Below, piece by piece: positions 37,146-44,671 of a DNA stretch of 64,000 nucleotides. This stretch comes from Catenovulum sediminis (GTDB lineage: Bacteria; Pseudomonadota; Gammaproteobacteria; Enterobacterales; Alteromonadaceae). The notes below the pieces were generated by a model, which saw nothing but the letters and a program-made list of their open reading frames with translations, was not told where the DNA came from and searched no databases. The stretch covers positions 496,001 through 560,000 of the forward strand of contig NZ_CP041660.1 of assembly GCF_007289895.1 (NCBI RefSeq), written 5' to 3'. How positions within the stretch are numbered: position 1 is the stretch's first letter; every line of letters starts with the position of its first letter. The position numbers and the translations under genes are program-made.

Positions 37146-38140
37146 AACTCAACAATTTCTATACTATTAACACCTTGGTTTTTTGGAAAATTATTTGCAG
37201 GACAAGATAAAACGGTTAGGTCACCATCACTGTATCCTCGCATCCATTTTTTGAGTTTATTTGTATCTAGTTCCATTGTTCCGTCCGTATTTAATTGGCC
37301 AACTGTGTTATTTGGGTCTTCAAGTTTTACTGTACATTTTTGAATTCGCCCATCAGCTCTGACCGCAAAAGAATTTACCCTAGAGGCATAACAAAGTTTC
37401 AGTCTGTCTTTTGAGGCTTTCTGAGTAGATGCCAATATATCGTTTAACTCCCCCATTTTTGACTTTCGAGAGTTTTTATTAAGCACTGGAATATGTTTAT
37501 TACTCCCTCCTAAATTTTCAATTGGTTTTATGAAAACATTAAATCTAGTATCATTGCCAAATTGCTCTTTGATTTCTAAAAGAAGCTGCTTGACTGAGTT
37601 GAAATTGTTAGAAGTTACATGTACCCGTAAGACGATGTTAAACTGCAAATAAGATGCCTGCAAATCAATAAGATTACTCCAGATTTTTGAGAAAGTACCA
37701 TTTCCAGAAGCTGTTACTCTTGTAGAATCATGAGCTTCTCGGGTACCATCCAAAGATATTTGATATTCAGTTATTCCTAGATCAACCAACTCGTTCATCA
37801 ACTCGGGAGTCAATTTATAGCCATTAGTTGTCATACTTCCCACTAATTTCACATTATGCAATTTACACATCTTGCTTGCATGGCCACTAATATTGCTTAT
37901 CACATCAATCGCAAGCGTAGGTTCACCGCCAAAAAAAGACAAAGATAACGTCGTTAAACGGGGGATGTTATTGCTTAAAAGTGTTTTTATACTGCTTTGG
38001 AGTTCAAAAGGCATTTTCCCCAAATCAAAACTTTCATAGCAATATATACATCTAAAGTTACACTTTTCGGTTGGATATATAATAAGCTCAAAATACTGCT
38101 CAGAAAGACTAGCTAATAATTTTCTAGTTTTATGTTCCAC
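37142..38140 (-). CDS. Radical SAM peptide-modifying enzyme
   Basis: About 332 residues. The radical SAM cluster motif is CNFRCIYCYE (Cys27, Cys31, Cys34; CxxxCxxC), followed by SFFGGEPTLAIDV, MTTNGYKL and YQISLDGTREAHD, the pattern of SPASM/twitch-type peptide maturases and sulphatase maturases. Three further cysteines lie in the C-terminal third (KLCYASR, IQKCTVKL, VLSCPANN), enough for a reduced auxiliary cluster but short of a full SPASM set. A GTG at 38140 is chosen because TGAGG lies 5 bp upstream; the GTG at 38146 is an alternative. It sits between a GG-leader precursor and the S41 gene, so it probably modifies the core peptide. Confidence 0.82.
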   Translation of the reverse strand: MEHKTRKLLASLSEQYFELIIYPTEKCNFRCIYCYESFDLGKMPFELQSSIKTLLSNNIPRLTTLSLSFFGGEPTLAIDVISNISGHASKMCKLHNVKLVGSMTTNGYKLTPELMNELVDLGITEYQISLDGTREAHDSTRVTASGNGTFSKIWSNLIDLQASYLQFNIVLRVHVTSNNFNSVKQLLLEIKEQFGNDTRFNVFIKPIENLGGSNKHIPVLNKNSRKSKMGELNDILASTQKASKDRLKLCYASRVNSFAVRADGRIQKCTVKLEDPNNTVGQLNTDGTMELDTNKLKKWMRGYSDGDLTVLSCPANNFPKNQGVNSIEIVEL

Positions 38141-38181
38141 AATCACCTCAATTATAGTATTAATTCAATGACCACCTGACT

Positions 38182-38197
38182 CAACAGCGACCTGTTG
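38182..38197 (-). other. Hairpin before the radical SAM gene
   Basis: CAACAG and CTGTTG around a 4-base loop, in the leader of the maturase gene and downstream of the larger hairpin at 38243-38270. No T-run follows. A role in limiting translation or stabilising the mRNA is possible. Confidence 0.35.
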
Positions 38198-38242
38198 CTT
38201 TGCAATAAGTTTTAATTTATGGTCAAAATATATCTTTTTGAA

Positions 38243-38270
38243 CAAGAGGCTAACCGCAGGTCGCCTCTTG
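38243..38270 (-). terminator. Attenuator-like hairpin between precursor and maturase genes
   Basis: Perfect 8-bp stem CAAGAGGC (38243-38250) and GCCTCTTG (38263-38270) with a 12-base loop, 10 bp after the precursor stop. No strong T-run follows in the direction of transcription, so it more likely reduces read-through or protects the precursor mRNA. This is the common arrangement where a precursor is made in excess over its modifying enzyme. Confidence 0.5.
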
Positions 38271-38280
38271 CCTAGCAAGA

Positions 38281-38481
38281 TTATGAATAGTTTGTATCTG
38301 GTCTAATGGGACAGTAGTAATTAGTTGGCCCTGTAGTACATTCATTATTGACTCCACCGCTAATTACCTCAATCTCGTCATCCGTTAGTTGACGAATAGG
38401 GTCATTAATACCTATTTCACGAATTCCCGTTTTCCCAATCTCAATATCGTCTAAGTTCAATATCTGACCAAGTTTAGCCAT
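38281..38481 (-). CDS. Putative RiPP precursor peptide with GG leader
   Basis: 66 residues. Residues 1-43 look like a leader: a charged N-terminus, then LTDDEIEVISGG (32-43), the double-glycine motif of Nif11/bacteriocin-type leaders. The 23-residue core begins VNNECTT and has two cysteines (C48, C57) and two TNY motifs (53-55 and 63-65) separated by a Pro/Arg-rich stretch. AATGAGGG precedes the ATG. The radical SAM and S41 genes follow in the same direction. I do not recognise the core family. GG leaders are usually cut by C39 ABC exporters, and none is encoded nearby. Confidence 0.75.
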   Translation of the reverse strand: MAKLGQILNLDDIEIGKTGIREIGINDPIRQLTDDEIEVISGGVNNECTTGPTNYYCPIRPDTNYS

Positions 38482-38800
38482 ACAAATACCCTCATTAGTT
38501 GTGAATTGTTATAATTACCTAGGCAGCTACGTACACAAATTAACGGTAAAAAATTAACAATTCGTAAGATTATAATTCACCACCCAATGTGGCTTTGCGA
38601 TTGTTAGCTATTTGAGATCAAATAGCTACTGTACCTAGGGACAGTTTGCACTGTTTAATAACAAATACAGTTAAGCCTACTTTGTTTATATGGGTGACAA
38701 TAAAGGCATAATCATTGAATAAGACAGAGAAAATAGTTATAAACTAACATCAACTTAAACCTACAGCGCTCATCCGCCAATCAGGGATGCAAAAGGCAAG
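38482..38800. other. Divergent intergenic region between precursor and recQ, with perfect inverted repeat
   Basis: About 320 bp and AT-rich. A perfect inverted repeat TAGCTATTTG-agat-CAAATAGCTA lies at 38605-38628, about 125 bp upstream of the precursor start and 170 bp upstream of recQ. It may be an operator or a hairpin. The hexamer CCTAGG occurs at both ends of the interval (around 38518 and 38634). No copies of the LacI or GntR motifs were seen. Confidence 0.4.
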
Positions 38801-40759
38801 ATGCAAATATCACAAGTTATTCAAGACAGCCTAGTGCAAGTATTTGGCTTTTCACAACTAAGACAGGGCCAAGCACAAACGATTAACCAGTTGCTGGCGG
38901 GTCGTTCATCACTGGCCGTATTCCCAACCGGATCGGGTAAATCGCTGTGCTATCAGTTAACAGCTTTGCATCTGCAACATATCACTCTGGTCGTCTCGCC
39001 GTTATTGGCTTTAATGAAAGACCAGCTGGATTTTTTAACTGAAAAAGGAATTGCAGCAGCTTGTTTAGATTCAACGCTCACCCCTGCTCAATATCAGCAA
39101 GTGATCGCCGACGCTAAAGCAAACAAACTTAAAATTTTAATGGTTTCTGTTGAGCGCTTTAAAAATGAGCGTTTTCGGCGTTTTATTGAGTCAGTACCTA
39201 TCTCGATGCTCGTCGTCGATGAAGCACACTGTATTTCAGAATGGGGACATAATTTCAGGCCTGATTATTTAAAACTGCCGCGTTATAAAAATGAGCTAAA
39301 TATTCCACTGACATTATTGTTAACCGCAACCGCCACTAACAAAGTTAAGCTAGATATGGCCAATAAATTTGCAATTGCAACGCAAGATATCGTGCAAACC
39401 GGATTTTATCGGCCCAATTTAAACCTGCAGATTAAAGCCGTACCTGAACAAGCTAAAAAACAACAACTAGTTGATATTGTTAGCGATAAAACGCAGCAAA
39501 ATCAGCCTGGCATTATTTATGTGACTTTGCAGCACAGTGCAGAACAAATCGCTCAATATTTACAGCAGCACAACCTAAATGCACAAGCTTATCATGCCGG
39601 CATGGACAACAATCGTCGTCAGCAGATCCAGATGGACTTTATGAATAACAAGATTGATGTCGTGGTTGCAACTATTGCTTTTGGCATGGGCGTTGATAAA
39701 TCTAATATTCGGTTTGTTATTCATTATGATCTGCCAAAGTCGATTGAAAATTACAGCCAAGAAATAGGCCGTGCTGGGCGCGATGGCGATCTCTCTGATT
39801 GCATTACCTTAGCGAATTTAGATAGCCTAACCACATTAGAAAATTTTGTTTATGGTGACACCCCAGAGTTATCCGGTATTCAAGCCTTATTTAACGGAAT
39901 AAAAAGCAGTGCATATACTACTGCGCAAGGCGAAAGTCGATGGGAGTTTCAAATTCATGAGCTTTCAAATCAAACGAATATTAGGCAATTACCGCTCAAA
40001 ACTTTATTGGTTCAACTTGAACTGCAAGGCATTTTAAAACCTTTATATAGTTATTTCGCTGAATTCAAAATCAAATTTTTAGTTGATAAAAATCAAGTGT
40101 TAACGCAATTTGACGCGCAAAGACAAGCGTTTTTATCCTTGATTTTTGAACATACTGACTTCAAAAAAATCTGGGGGACAGTGAACTTTGACACTTTATC
40201 AAGCGTGATACCCAACGAGCGAAACCGCGTAATTGCCGCACTAGAGTATCTAAGTGAAAAAGGCCTGATCGAATTACAAAGTCGATTAATGACCGACGTT
40301 TACCAAGCTGATTTAAACGCTTTAGCGCACGCCTCACTTGCGCAACAACTCCACCAATATTTTGCTGAGAAAGAAAATAAAGAAATACAAAGAATTGCCA
40401 CTCTAATCAGATTTTTTGAACTAGATAAATGTTTAAGCCATAACTTGTCAGCTTATTTTGGCGATAAACAAGCACCTTTACAATGTGGTCATTGCTCGGT
40501 TTGTCTGGGAAAAATCGCCAAACTGGATTATTCAACGCAACCGAATTGGCCAGACGACAACCAGATAAAACAGGTTTTAGTCCAGCTTAAAGATTACCTT
40601 GCCAGTAAAGGCGAAACCGCTTCAACCATCAGCTATTGCCGTTTTTTAACTGGTATTAGCACCCCACTTTTCGCGCGAACTAGAAGCAAAGCTAATGTTG
40701 ATGGCTTTGGTTTGTGTGAACAGCTTAGATACGCCGAGGTCAAAGCAAAAATTGAATAG
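38801..40759 (+). CDS. recQ: RecQ-family ATP-dependent DNA helicase
   Basis: 652-residue superfamily 2 helicase. Walker A is FPTGSGKSLCYQL, the DEAH box is VVDEAHCISEWGHNFRPDY, motif III is LLTATAT, and motif VI is SQEIGRAGRDG. A zinc-binding RQC cysteine set follows (DKCLSHN, CGHCSVCLG). The C-terminus (about 590-652) is divergent and no clear HRDC domain is visible, so it may be a RecQ-like paralogue rather than the orthologue of E. coli RecQ. It transcribes away from the RiPP cassette and shows no link to it. Confidence 0.88.
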   Translation: MQISQVIQDSLVQVFGFSQLRQGQAQTINQLLAGRSSLAVFPTGSGKSLCYQLTALHLQHITLVVSPLLALMKDQLDFLTEKGIAAACLDSTLTPAQYQQVIADAKANKLKILMVSVERFKNERFRRFIESVPISMLVVDEAHCISEWGHNFRPDYLKLPRYKNELNIPLTLLLTATATNKVKLDMANKFAIATQDIVQTGFYRPNLNLQIKAVPEQAKKQQLVDIVSDKTQQNQPGIIYVTLQHSAEQIAQYLQQHNLNAQAYHAGMDNNRRQQIQMDFMNNKIDVVVATIAFGMGVDKSNIRFVIHYDLPKSIENYSQEIGRAGRDGDLSDCITLANLDSLTTLENFVYGDTPELSGIQALFNGIKSSAYTTAQGESRWEFQIHELSNQTNIRQLPLKTLLVQLELQGILKPLYSYFAEFKIKFLVDKNQVLTQFDAQRQAFLSLIFEHTDFKKIWGTVNFDTLSSVIPNERNRVIAALEYLSEKGLIELQSRLMTDVYQADLNALAHASLAQQLHQYFAEKENKEIQRIATLIRFFELDKCLSHNLSAYFGDKQAPLQCGHCSVCLGKIAKLDYSTQPNWPDDNQIKQVLVQLKDYLASKGETASTISYCRFLTGISTPLFARTRSKANVDGFGLCEQLRYAEVKAKIE

Positions 40760-40849
40760 GTTGAATTGATTTAGGTGCAAATAGTTCGGCTCACTATGAA
40801 TTAAACAAGAGTGATTTAAACAAGAATGGTTTAAGCGATGCTCGCCGCC

Positions 40850-41029
40850 TTATTCTTGACGGCCTCGCTCAATTTCTTTGATTTTGCTGGCAATTTCTTC
40901 GGCTTCTGCGGTAATCATAGCGTAAGAGCGAATGTCTCCTTTGCGCTGTGCATACATAGCTTCTTCAAGTTTAGCTTCATATTCTTTGGTTAGTTTTTTG
41001 ACCGGATTCTTTTTTAAAAACGAAAACAT
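40850..41029 (-). CDS. Small DUF6435-like protein
   Basis: 59 residues starting at the ATG at 41029 (AAAGAG upstream); the longer frame to 41098 adds a hydrophobic stretch with no ribosome site. The sequence MFSFLKKNPVKKL, then a charged helix with AMYAQRKGDIRSYAMITAEAEEI, matches my memory of the DUF6435 family of short gammaproteobacterial proteins. It is probably one long amphipathic helix and cytoplasmic. The function is unknown. It converges on recQ. Confidence 0.65.
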   Translation of the reverse strand: MFSFLKKNPVKKLTKEYEAKLEEAMYAQRKGDIRSYAMITAEAEEIASKIKEIERGRQE

Positions 41030-41198
41030 AATAGCTCTTTGCGTAACGAATAATAAAATCTTATACGCAACTTCAGAGCAATTAGTTTGGTATACCACTT
41101 ATTTCATTTCTATTTGTATAAAAAATATTGGTGATGTTGCTAATCATCAAACTGGTTAAATGATCAGTTGTTAAAGTTTTGTTATTTGTGTATTATTT

Positions 41199-41226
41199 TT
41201 GACAACGTTGTAAATTAAACTATCAT
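41199..41226 (+). promoter_or_regulatory. Promoter of the first GH32 gene with LacI-type operator
   Basis: TTGACA (41199-41204), a 16-bp spacer and TATCAT (41221-41226). The perfect ACAACGTTGT (41202-41211) overlaps the -35 box, so binding would block RNA polymerase. The leader to the start at 41316 is about 85 bp. Confidence 0.7.
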
Positions 41227-41244
41227 TAGTTATCAAAGGAGGAA

Positions 41245-41304
41245 ATGAAGTTAGACGAAATACAACATTTATCTGCCTGCAGTCGTTGGCAAATCTTAAA
41301 ATAA
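41245..41304 (+). other. Possible 19-codon leader ORF
   Basis: An ATG just after AAAGGAGG opens a 19-codon frame ending 12 bp before the GH32 start. The spacing from the ribosome site is only about 2 bp, which is short. It could be a translated leader or chance. Confidence 0.2.
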
Positions 41305-41315
41305 GAGAGTCTGAT

Positions 41316-44300
41316 ATGAATTTAGTAATACACACAAAAATTATGACTAGAACAGGACTTCTATCGCTCGCTTTAGCTGGGATAAACTCAGCACTAGCAG
41401 CACCACCACTTACACAACAACCAGAGACAGAGGGCTTTTCTCTGTTTCATAATATCAATATGCCAACACAAAATATTGCCGGATTTGAGTTTTGTTGCGG
41501 CCAATACAATACCTACCAAGAACATACATTTACAAACGCATCTGACGCATTTATATATTTAGATGGCGGCCATTGGAAAGACAGTTTTGCAGGTGTTATA
41601 GGCGATCGTCTATTCGCAAGCTTTGGTTCGGGATATTTTTCAGAAGGCGGAAATAGCAGCTACTTTGGTTATGATGCAATCGGTAGTATCGATAGCCCAA
41701 CATTCACTATCATTAATGATTACATCAATTTTAAAATTGGCGGTGGCAATAACAATTACACAACCGCTAACGCGACAGCCGCTGTATTGCTGGTAAACGG
41801 ACAAGTTGTGCGCCATGCAACCGGGCAAAACCGTGACAATGCAATTGCATGGCACACTTGGGATGTTAGCGACCTACAAGGCCAAACAGCGTCAATACGT
41901 TTAATTGACAATCATTCTGATAATGGCGTCGACAACGCGCTTCCCTATTTACTCGCGGATGAATTTCGGGCAGCCAATCTAGCGGCAGTATTACCTACAA
42001 CACAAGATTACGTGCAACCTGAACTCGTGGGCGAAGCTTTGTTTGTTAATGCCAATAATACAACACAAGATATTGCCGGATTTGAGTTTTGCTGTGCAGG
42101 TTATGATAGTTTTTCCCAACACAATTTTGACAACGTTGTAAGCGATCTAACTAGCTTAGATGGTGGTCAATGGGCGGCTAACTACAACGGCGCAATTGGT
42201 GACAGGGTATTTTCCAGTGCAGGTGATGGGTATCAAGATATCTACGATACCAGTATTGAGCCTATAGGCGAGCAAGCCACTGGTAGCCTAGATTCACCAG
42301 AATTTGTAATTAACAAACCCTACATTAACTTTTTATTAGGGGGCGGCAGCAACCTATTTGATGCGGCCAATCCAACCTCTGCTCTGTTGATTATAAATAA
42401 TCAAGTCGTCCGCCAGGCCAGTGGCGACAACTCAACAGACTTAGTGTGGCATAGCTGGGATGTTGACGAATTTATCGGTCAAACAGCACGCGTTCGTTTA
42501 TTAGACTACCACCCTGCTGATAACTCAGATGCAAGCATTCCATACTTACTTGCCGATCAATTTCGCGCAGCAGATATTCCTGCCACACAAAATATATCAG
42601 GCGAAATAGATTATTCGGCCGCACCAATCGCAAGCTCTCCAGCAAGTGAAGGACAAGCGGCCTTTAGCTCAAGTAAATTTCCAACGACTCATATTGCAGG
42701 TTTTGAGAACTGCTGTTTCAACTATGACACTTACCATGCTTTTAACTTTTTAGCCTATGGTGATTTTGTTAGGTTTAACGGCGGCCAGTGGGCAACCGGC
42801 ATCGCTAACAATGTGGATGATCGCATTTTTGCCAGTTATGGCCAAGGTTATGCAAACAACGCCGATACGACAGGCACTTGGTATGGTTGGGAGGCGACTG
42901 GTCGTCTATTATCCCCTAAATTTACCATCGAAAAACCTTACATTAATCTATTAACCGCAGGCGGTACCAATACCTTTGAGTCTGACAATGCAACCGCAGT
43001 TGTTTTGCGCGTAAACGGCAAAGTTGTGCGCCAATCTACGGGTAATGGCTTAGAAACTGAACTTGAATGGGTTTCTTGGGATACAACTTCTTTAATCGGT
43101 CAACAAGCTGTGATTGAAATTATCGACCAACATGACAATACAGTAAGCGATGGTAGTTTACCCTTTATTTTAGTCGATGAAATTCGTCAAGCCGATAAAG
43201 CCGCGGTTGCCCCACTCACCTCATCTATTGTCAGCCAGGTAGACGGTCATAAAGTAGCATTGCAACTGAATATGGGGGATGCGAATCCGTATTATGAAAA
43301 TGGCGAATTTTATATCTACTACTTGCAAAACTCAGCTTACCATTCTTGGTATTTGTCTAAAACAGACGATTTATTAACAGGCACTTTCTCCGAAGAAATT
43401 ATCCCAGCGTCTGGCGACAGTACTGCACAAGATAGATGGATTGGCTCTGGTAGTGTAATGAAAGACCAAAACGGTCAATATCACTTATTTTATACCGGCC
43501 ACAATAAAGACCACTATCCGGTTGAGGCTGTGATGCATGCCGTTGCAACTGACAATACCTTGAAAAATTGGCAAACCATTGATGAACACACATTCACAGG
43601 TTCAAATGGCTATAGCGACTATGATTTCCGCGACCCATTTGTATTTTGGAATGAAGACGAGCAACGTTATTGGATGCTGATTACCTCTCGTTACAATAAT
43701 CAAGCAGCTATTGGTTTATATACTTCAACCGACTTAGCCAGTTGGACCGCTCAACCACCACTGTATGCTGAAACTTCGCCATTAAACTTAGAAGTACCAG
43801 AGTACTTTGAGTTTGCTGATACGCCATTTGTGGTTTATTCCGACCAACGCAATGAGTCGCCAGTAGTTAAATATTTAATTAAGCAAAATAACCAATGGGT
43901 TAAACCAAACTTTGATGCACTAGACGGCCGCTATTTTTATGCCGCGCGTTCAGCTGGGCCTGAAAGTGAGCGTTTATTGTTTGGTTGGGTACCACACACA
44001 GACGGCCGAAACGATGGTGCAGCGCCAAGCTGGGGTGGCGATTTATTAGTGCATCAGTTGCATAAACACCCAAGTGGTGAACTTGCTGTAAAAATGCCAG
44101 AAAAACTAATTAACCAGTTAGATAGCAGCATGCCACTCAGTTTAAGCTGGACTCAAGGTAACGCGCAATTGCAAAACAATACCGCAACCTTAACTGCAAA
44201 TAGCGCACTAACCCTAGCGGCAAGTGAGCAACCTAACCGTATCCAGTTTAACCTTGCCAGCACCTCAGCTGATGCAGTTTCAGGCATTCAATTTAGATTA

Positions 44301-44606
44301 CCTGTCAGTGGACAAGCGGACAAACTTGCATACCTAAAACTTGACCCAACTAGCAGTACAGCCAAGTTTTATTTTGCGGGCGATGAACAAAACACGGCCA
44401 ACCCGAGCGTCACTATCCCTTTCAACATGCAGTCTGGTGTACATGTTGATTTATGGCTCAATCCACAATCGGGTGTGGGTGCTATCTACTTAAACCACTA
44501 TCGGGCGCTCAGTTTTCGCCTATATGATTTAGCCCAATATCAAATTGGTCTATTTAGCGAAAACCGTGATGTCACGGCTAGCGGTTTTACTCGCTTTAAC
44601 GATTAA
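41316..44606 (+). CDS. Secreted GH32 fructan hydrolase with three N-terminal CC-motif modules
   Basis: 1096 residues; start at the ATG at 41316 (AAGAGAG upstream), signal peptide ending near NSALA. Three beta-rich modules of about 180-200 residues follow, with landmarks FEFCC, FEFCC and FENCC near residues 54, 254 and 460. The GH32 propeller starts near 650 with GDANPYYENG (nucleophile Asp), then FRDP near 770 and EVPEYFE near 825 (acid/base Glu). The C-terminal beta-sandwich closes with GVGAIYLNHYRALSFRLY. It should cut fructans such as inulin or levan outside the cell. The modules are probably carbohydrate-binding (inference). A 384-bp block is identical to the next gene, and a perfect operator lies inside the coding region at 42130. 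Confidence 0.88.
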   Translation: MNLVIHTKIMTRTGLLSLALAGINSALAAPPLTQQPETEGFSLFHNINMPTQNIAGFEFCCGQYNTYQEHTFTNASDAFIYLDGGHWKDSFAGVIGDRLFASFGSGYFSEGGNSSYFGYDAIGSIDSPTFTIINDYINFKIGGGNNNYTTANATAAVLLVNGQVVRHATGQNRDNAIAWHTWDVSDLQGQTASIRLIDNHSDNGVDNALPYLLADEFRAANLAAVLPTTQDYVQPELVGEALFVNANNTTQDIAGFEFCCAGYDSFSQHNFDNVVSDLTSLDGGQWAANYNGAIGDRVFSSAGDGYQDIYDTSIEPIGEQATGSLDSPEFVINKPYINFLLGGGSNLFDAANPTSALLIINNQVVRQASGDNSTDLVWHSWDVDEFIGQTARVRLLDYHPADNSDASIPYLLADQFRAADIPATQNISGEIDYSAAPIASSPASEGQAAFSSSKFPTTHIAGFENCCFNYDTYHAFNFLAYGDFVRFNGGQWATGIANNVDDRIFASYGQGYANNADTTGTWYGWEATGRLLSPKFTIEKPYINLLTAGGTNTFESDNATAVVLRVNGKVVRQSTGNGLETELEWVSWDTTSLIGQQAVIEIIDQHDNTVSDGSLPFILVDEIRQADKAAVAPLTSSIVSQVDGHKVALQLNMGDANPYYENGEFYIYYLQNSAYHSWYLSKTDDLLTGTFSEEIIPASGDSTAQDRWIGSGSVMKDQNGQYHLFYTGHNKDHYPVEAVMHAVATDNTLKNWQTIDEHTFTGSNGYSDYDFRDPFVFWNEDEQRYWMLITSRYNNQAAIGLYTSTDLASWTAQPPLYAETSPLNLEVPEYFEFADTPFVVYSDQRNESPVVKYLIKQNNQWVKPNFDALDGRYFYAARSAGPESERLLFGWVPHTDGRNDGAAPSWGGDLLVHQLHKHPSGELAVKMPEKLINQLDSSMPLSLSWTQGNAQLQNNTATLTANSALTLAASEQPNRIQFNLASTSADAVSGIQFRLPVSGQADKLAYLKLDPTSSTAKFYFAGDEQNTANPSVTIPFNMQSGVHVDLWLNPQSGVGAIYLNHYRALSFRLYDLAQYQIGLFSENRDVTASGFTRFND
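42130..42139. promoter_or_regulatory. LacI-type operator inside the first GH32 gene
   Basis: Perfect ACAACGTTGT about 930 bp downstream of the promoter operator at 41202. It encodes part of DNVV, so it may be coincidence, or an auxiliary operator for looping as in the lac system. Confidence 0.35.
42818..43201 (+). repeat. 384-bp identical block, copy 1
   Basis: Identical by eye to 46156-46539 in the next GH32 gene. It covers the third module. Flanking sequence is clearly more diverged. Confidence 0.9.
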
Positions 44607-44618
44607 CCCCTCCTAAAG

Positions 44619-44648
44619 GGAGATTAGGTGTCCCTTCACCTAATCTCC
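44619..44648 (+). terminator. 12-bp perfect stem between the tandem GH32 genes
   Basis: GGAGATTAGGTG (44619-44630), loop TCCCTT, CACCTAATCTCC (44637-44648). It is strong but has no T-run, so it may give partial termination or protect the upstream mRNA. Confidence 0.55.
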
Positions 44649-44671
44649 TAATTCACAAAACGGAAACAAGC

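Noticed and set aside
37142-38140. Anaerobic sulphatase-maturing enzyme
   Set aside because: No sulphatase gene nearby, and the adjacent GG-leader peptide and coupled S41 gene fit RiPP maturation better.
38801-40759. RecQ as part of the RiPP cassette or a defence system
   Set aside because: Opposite strand, its own upstream region, and no partner genes.
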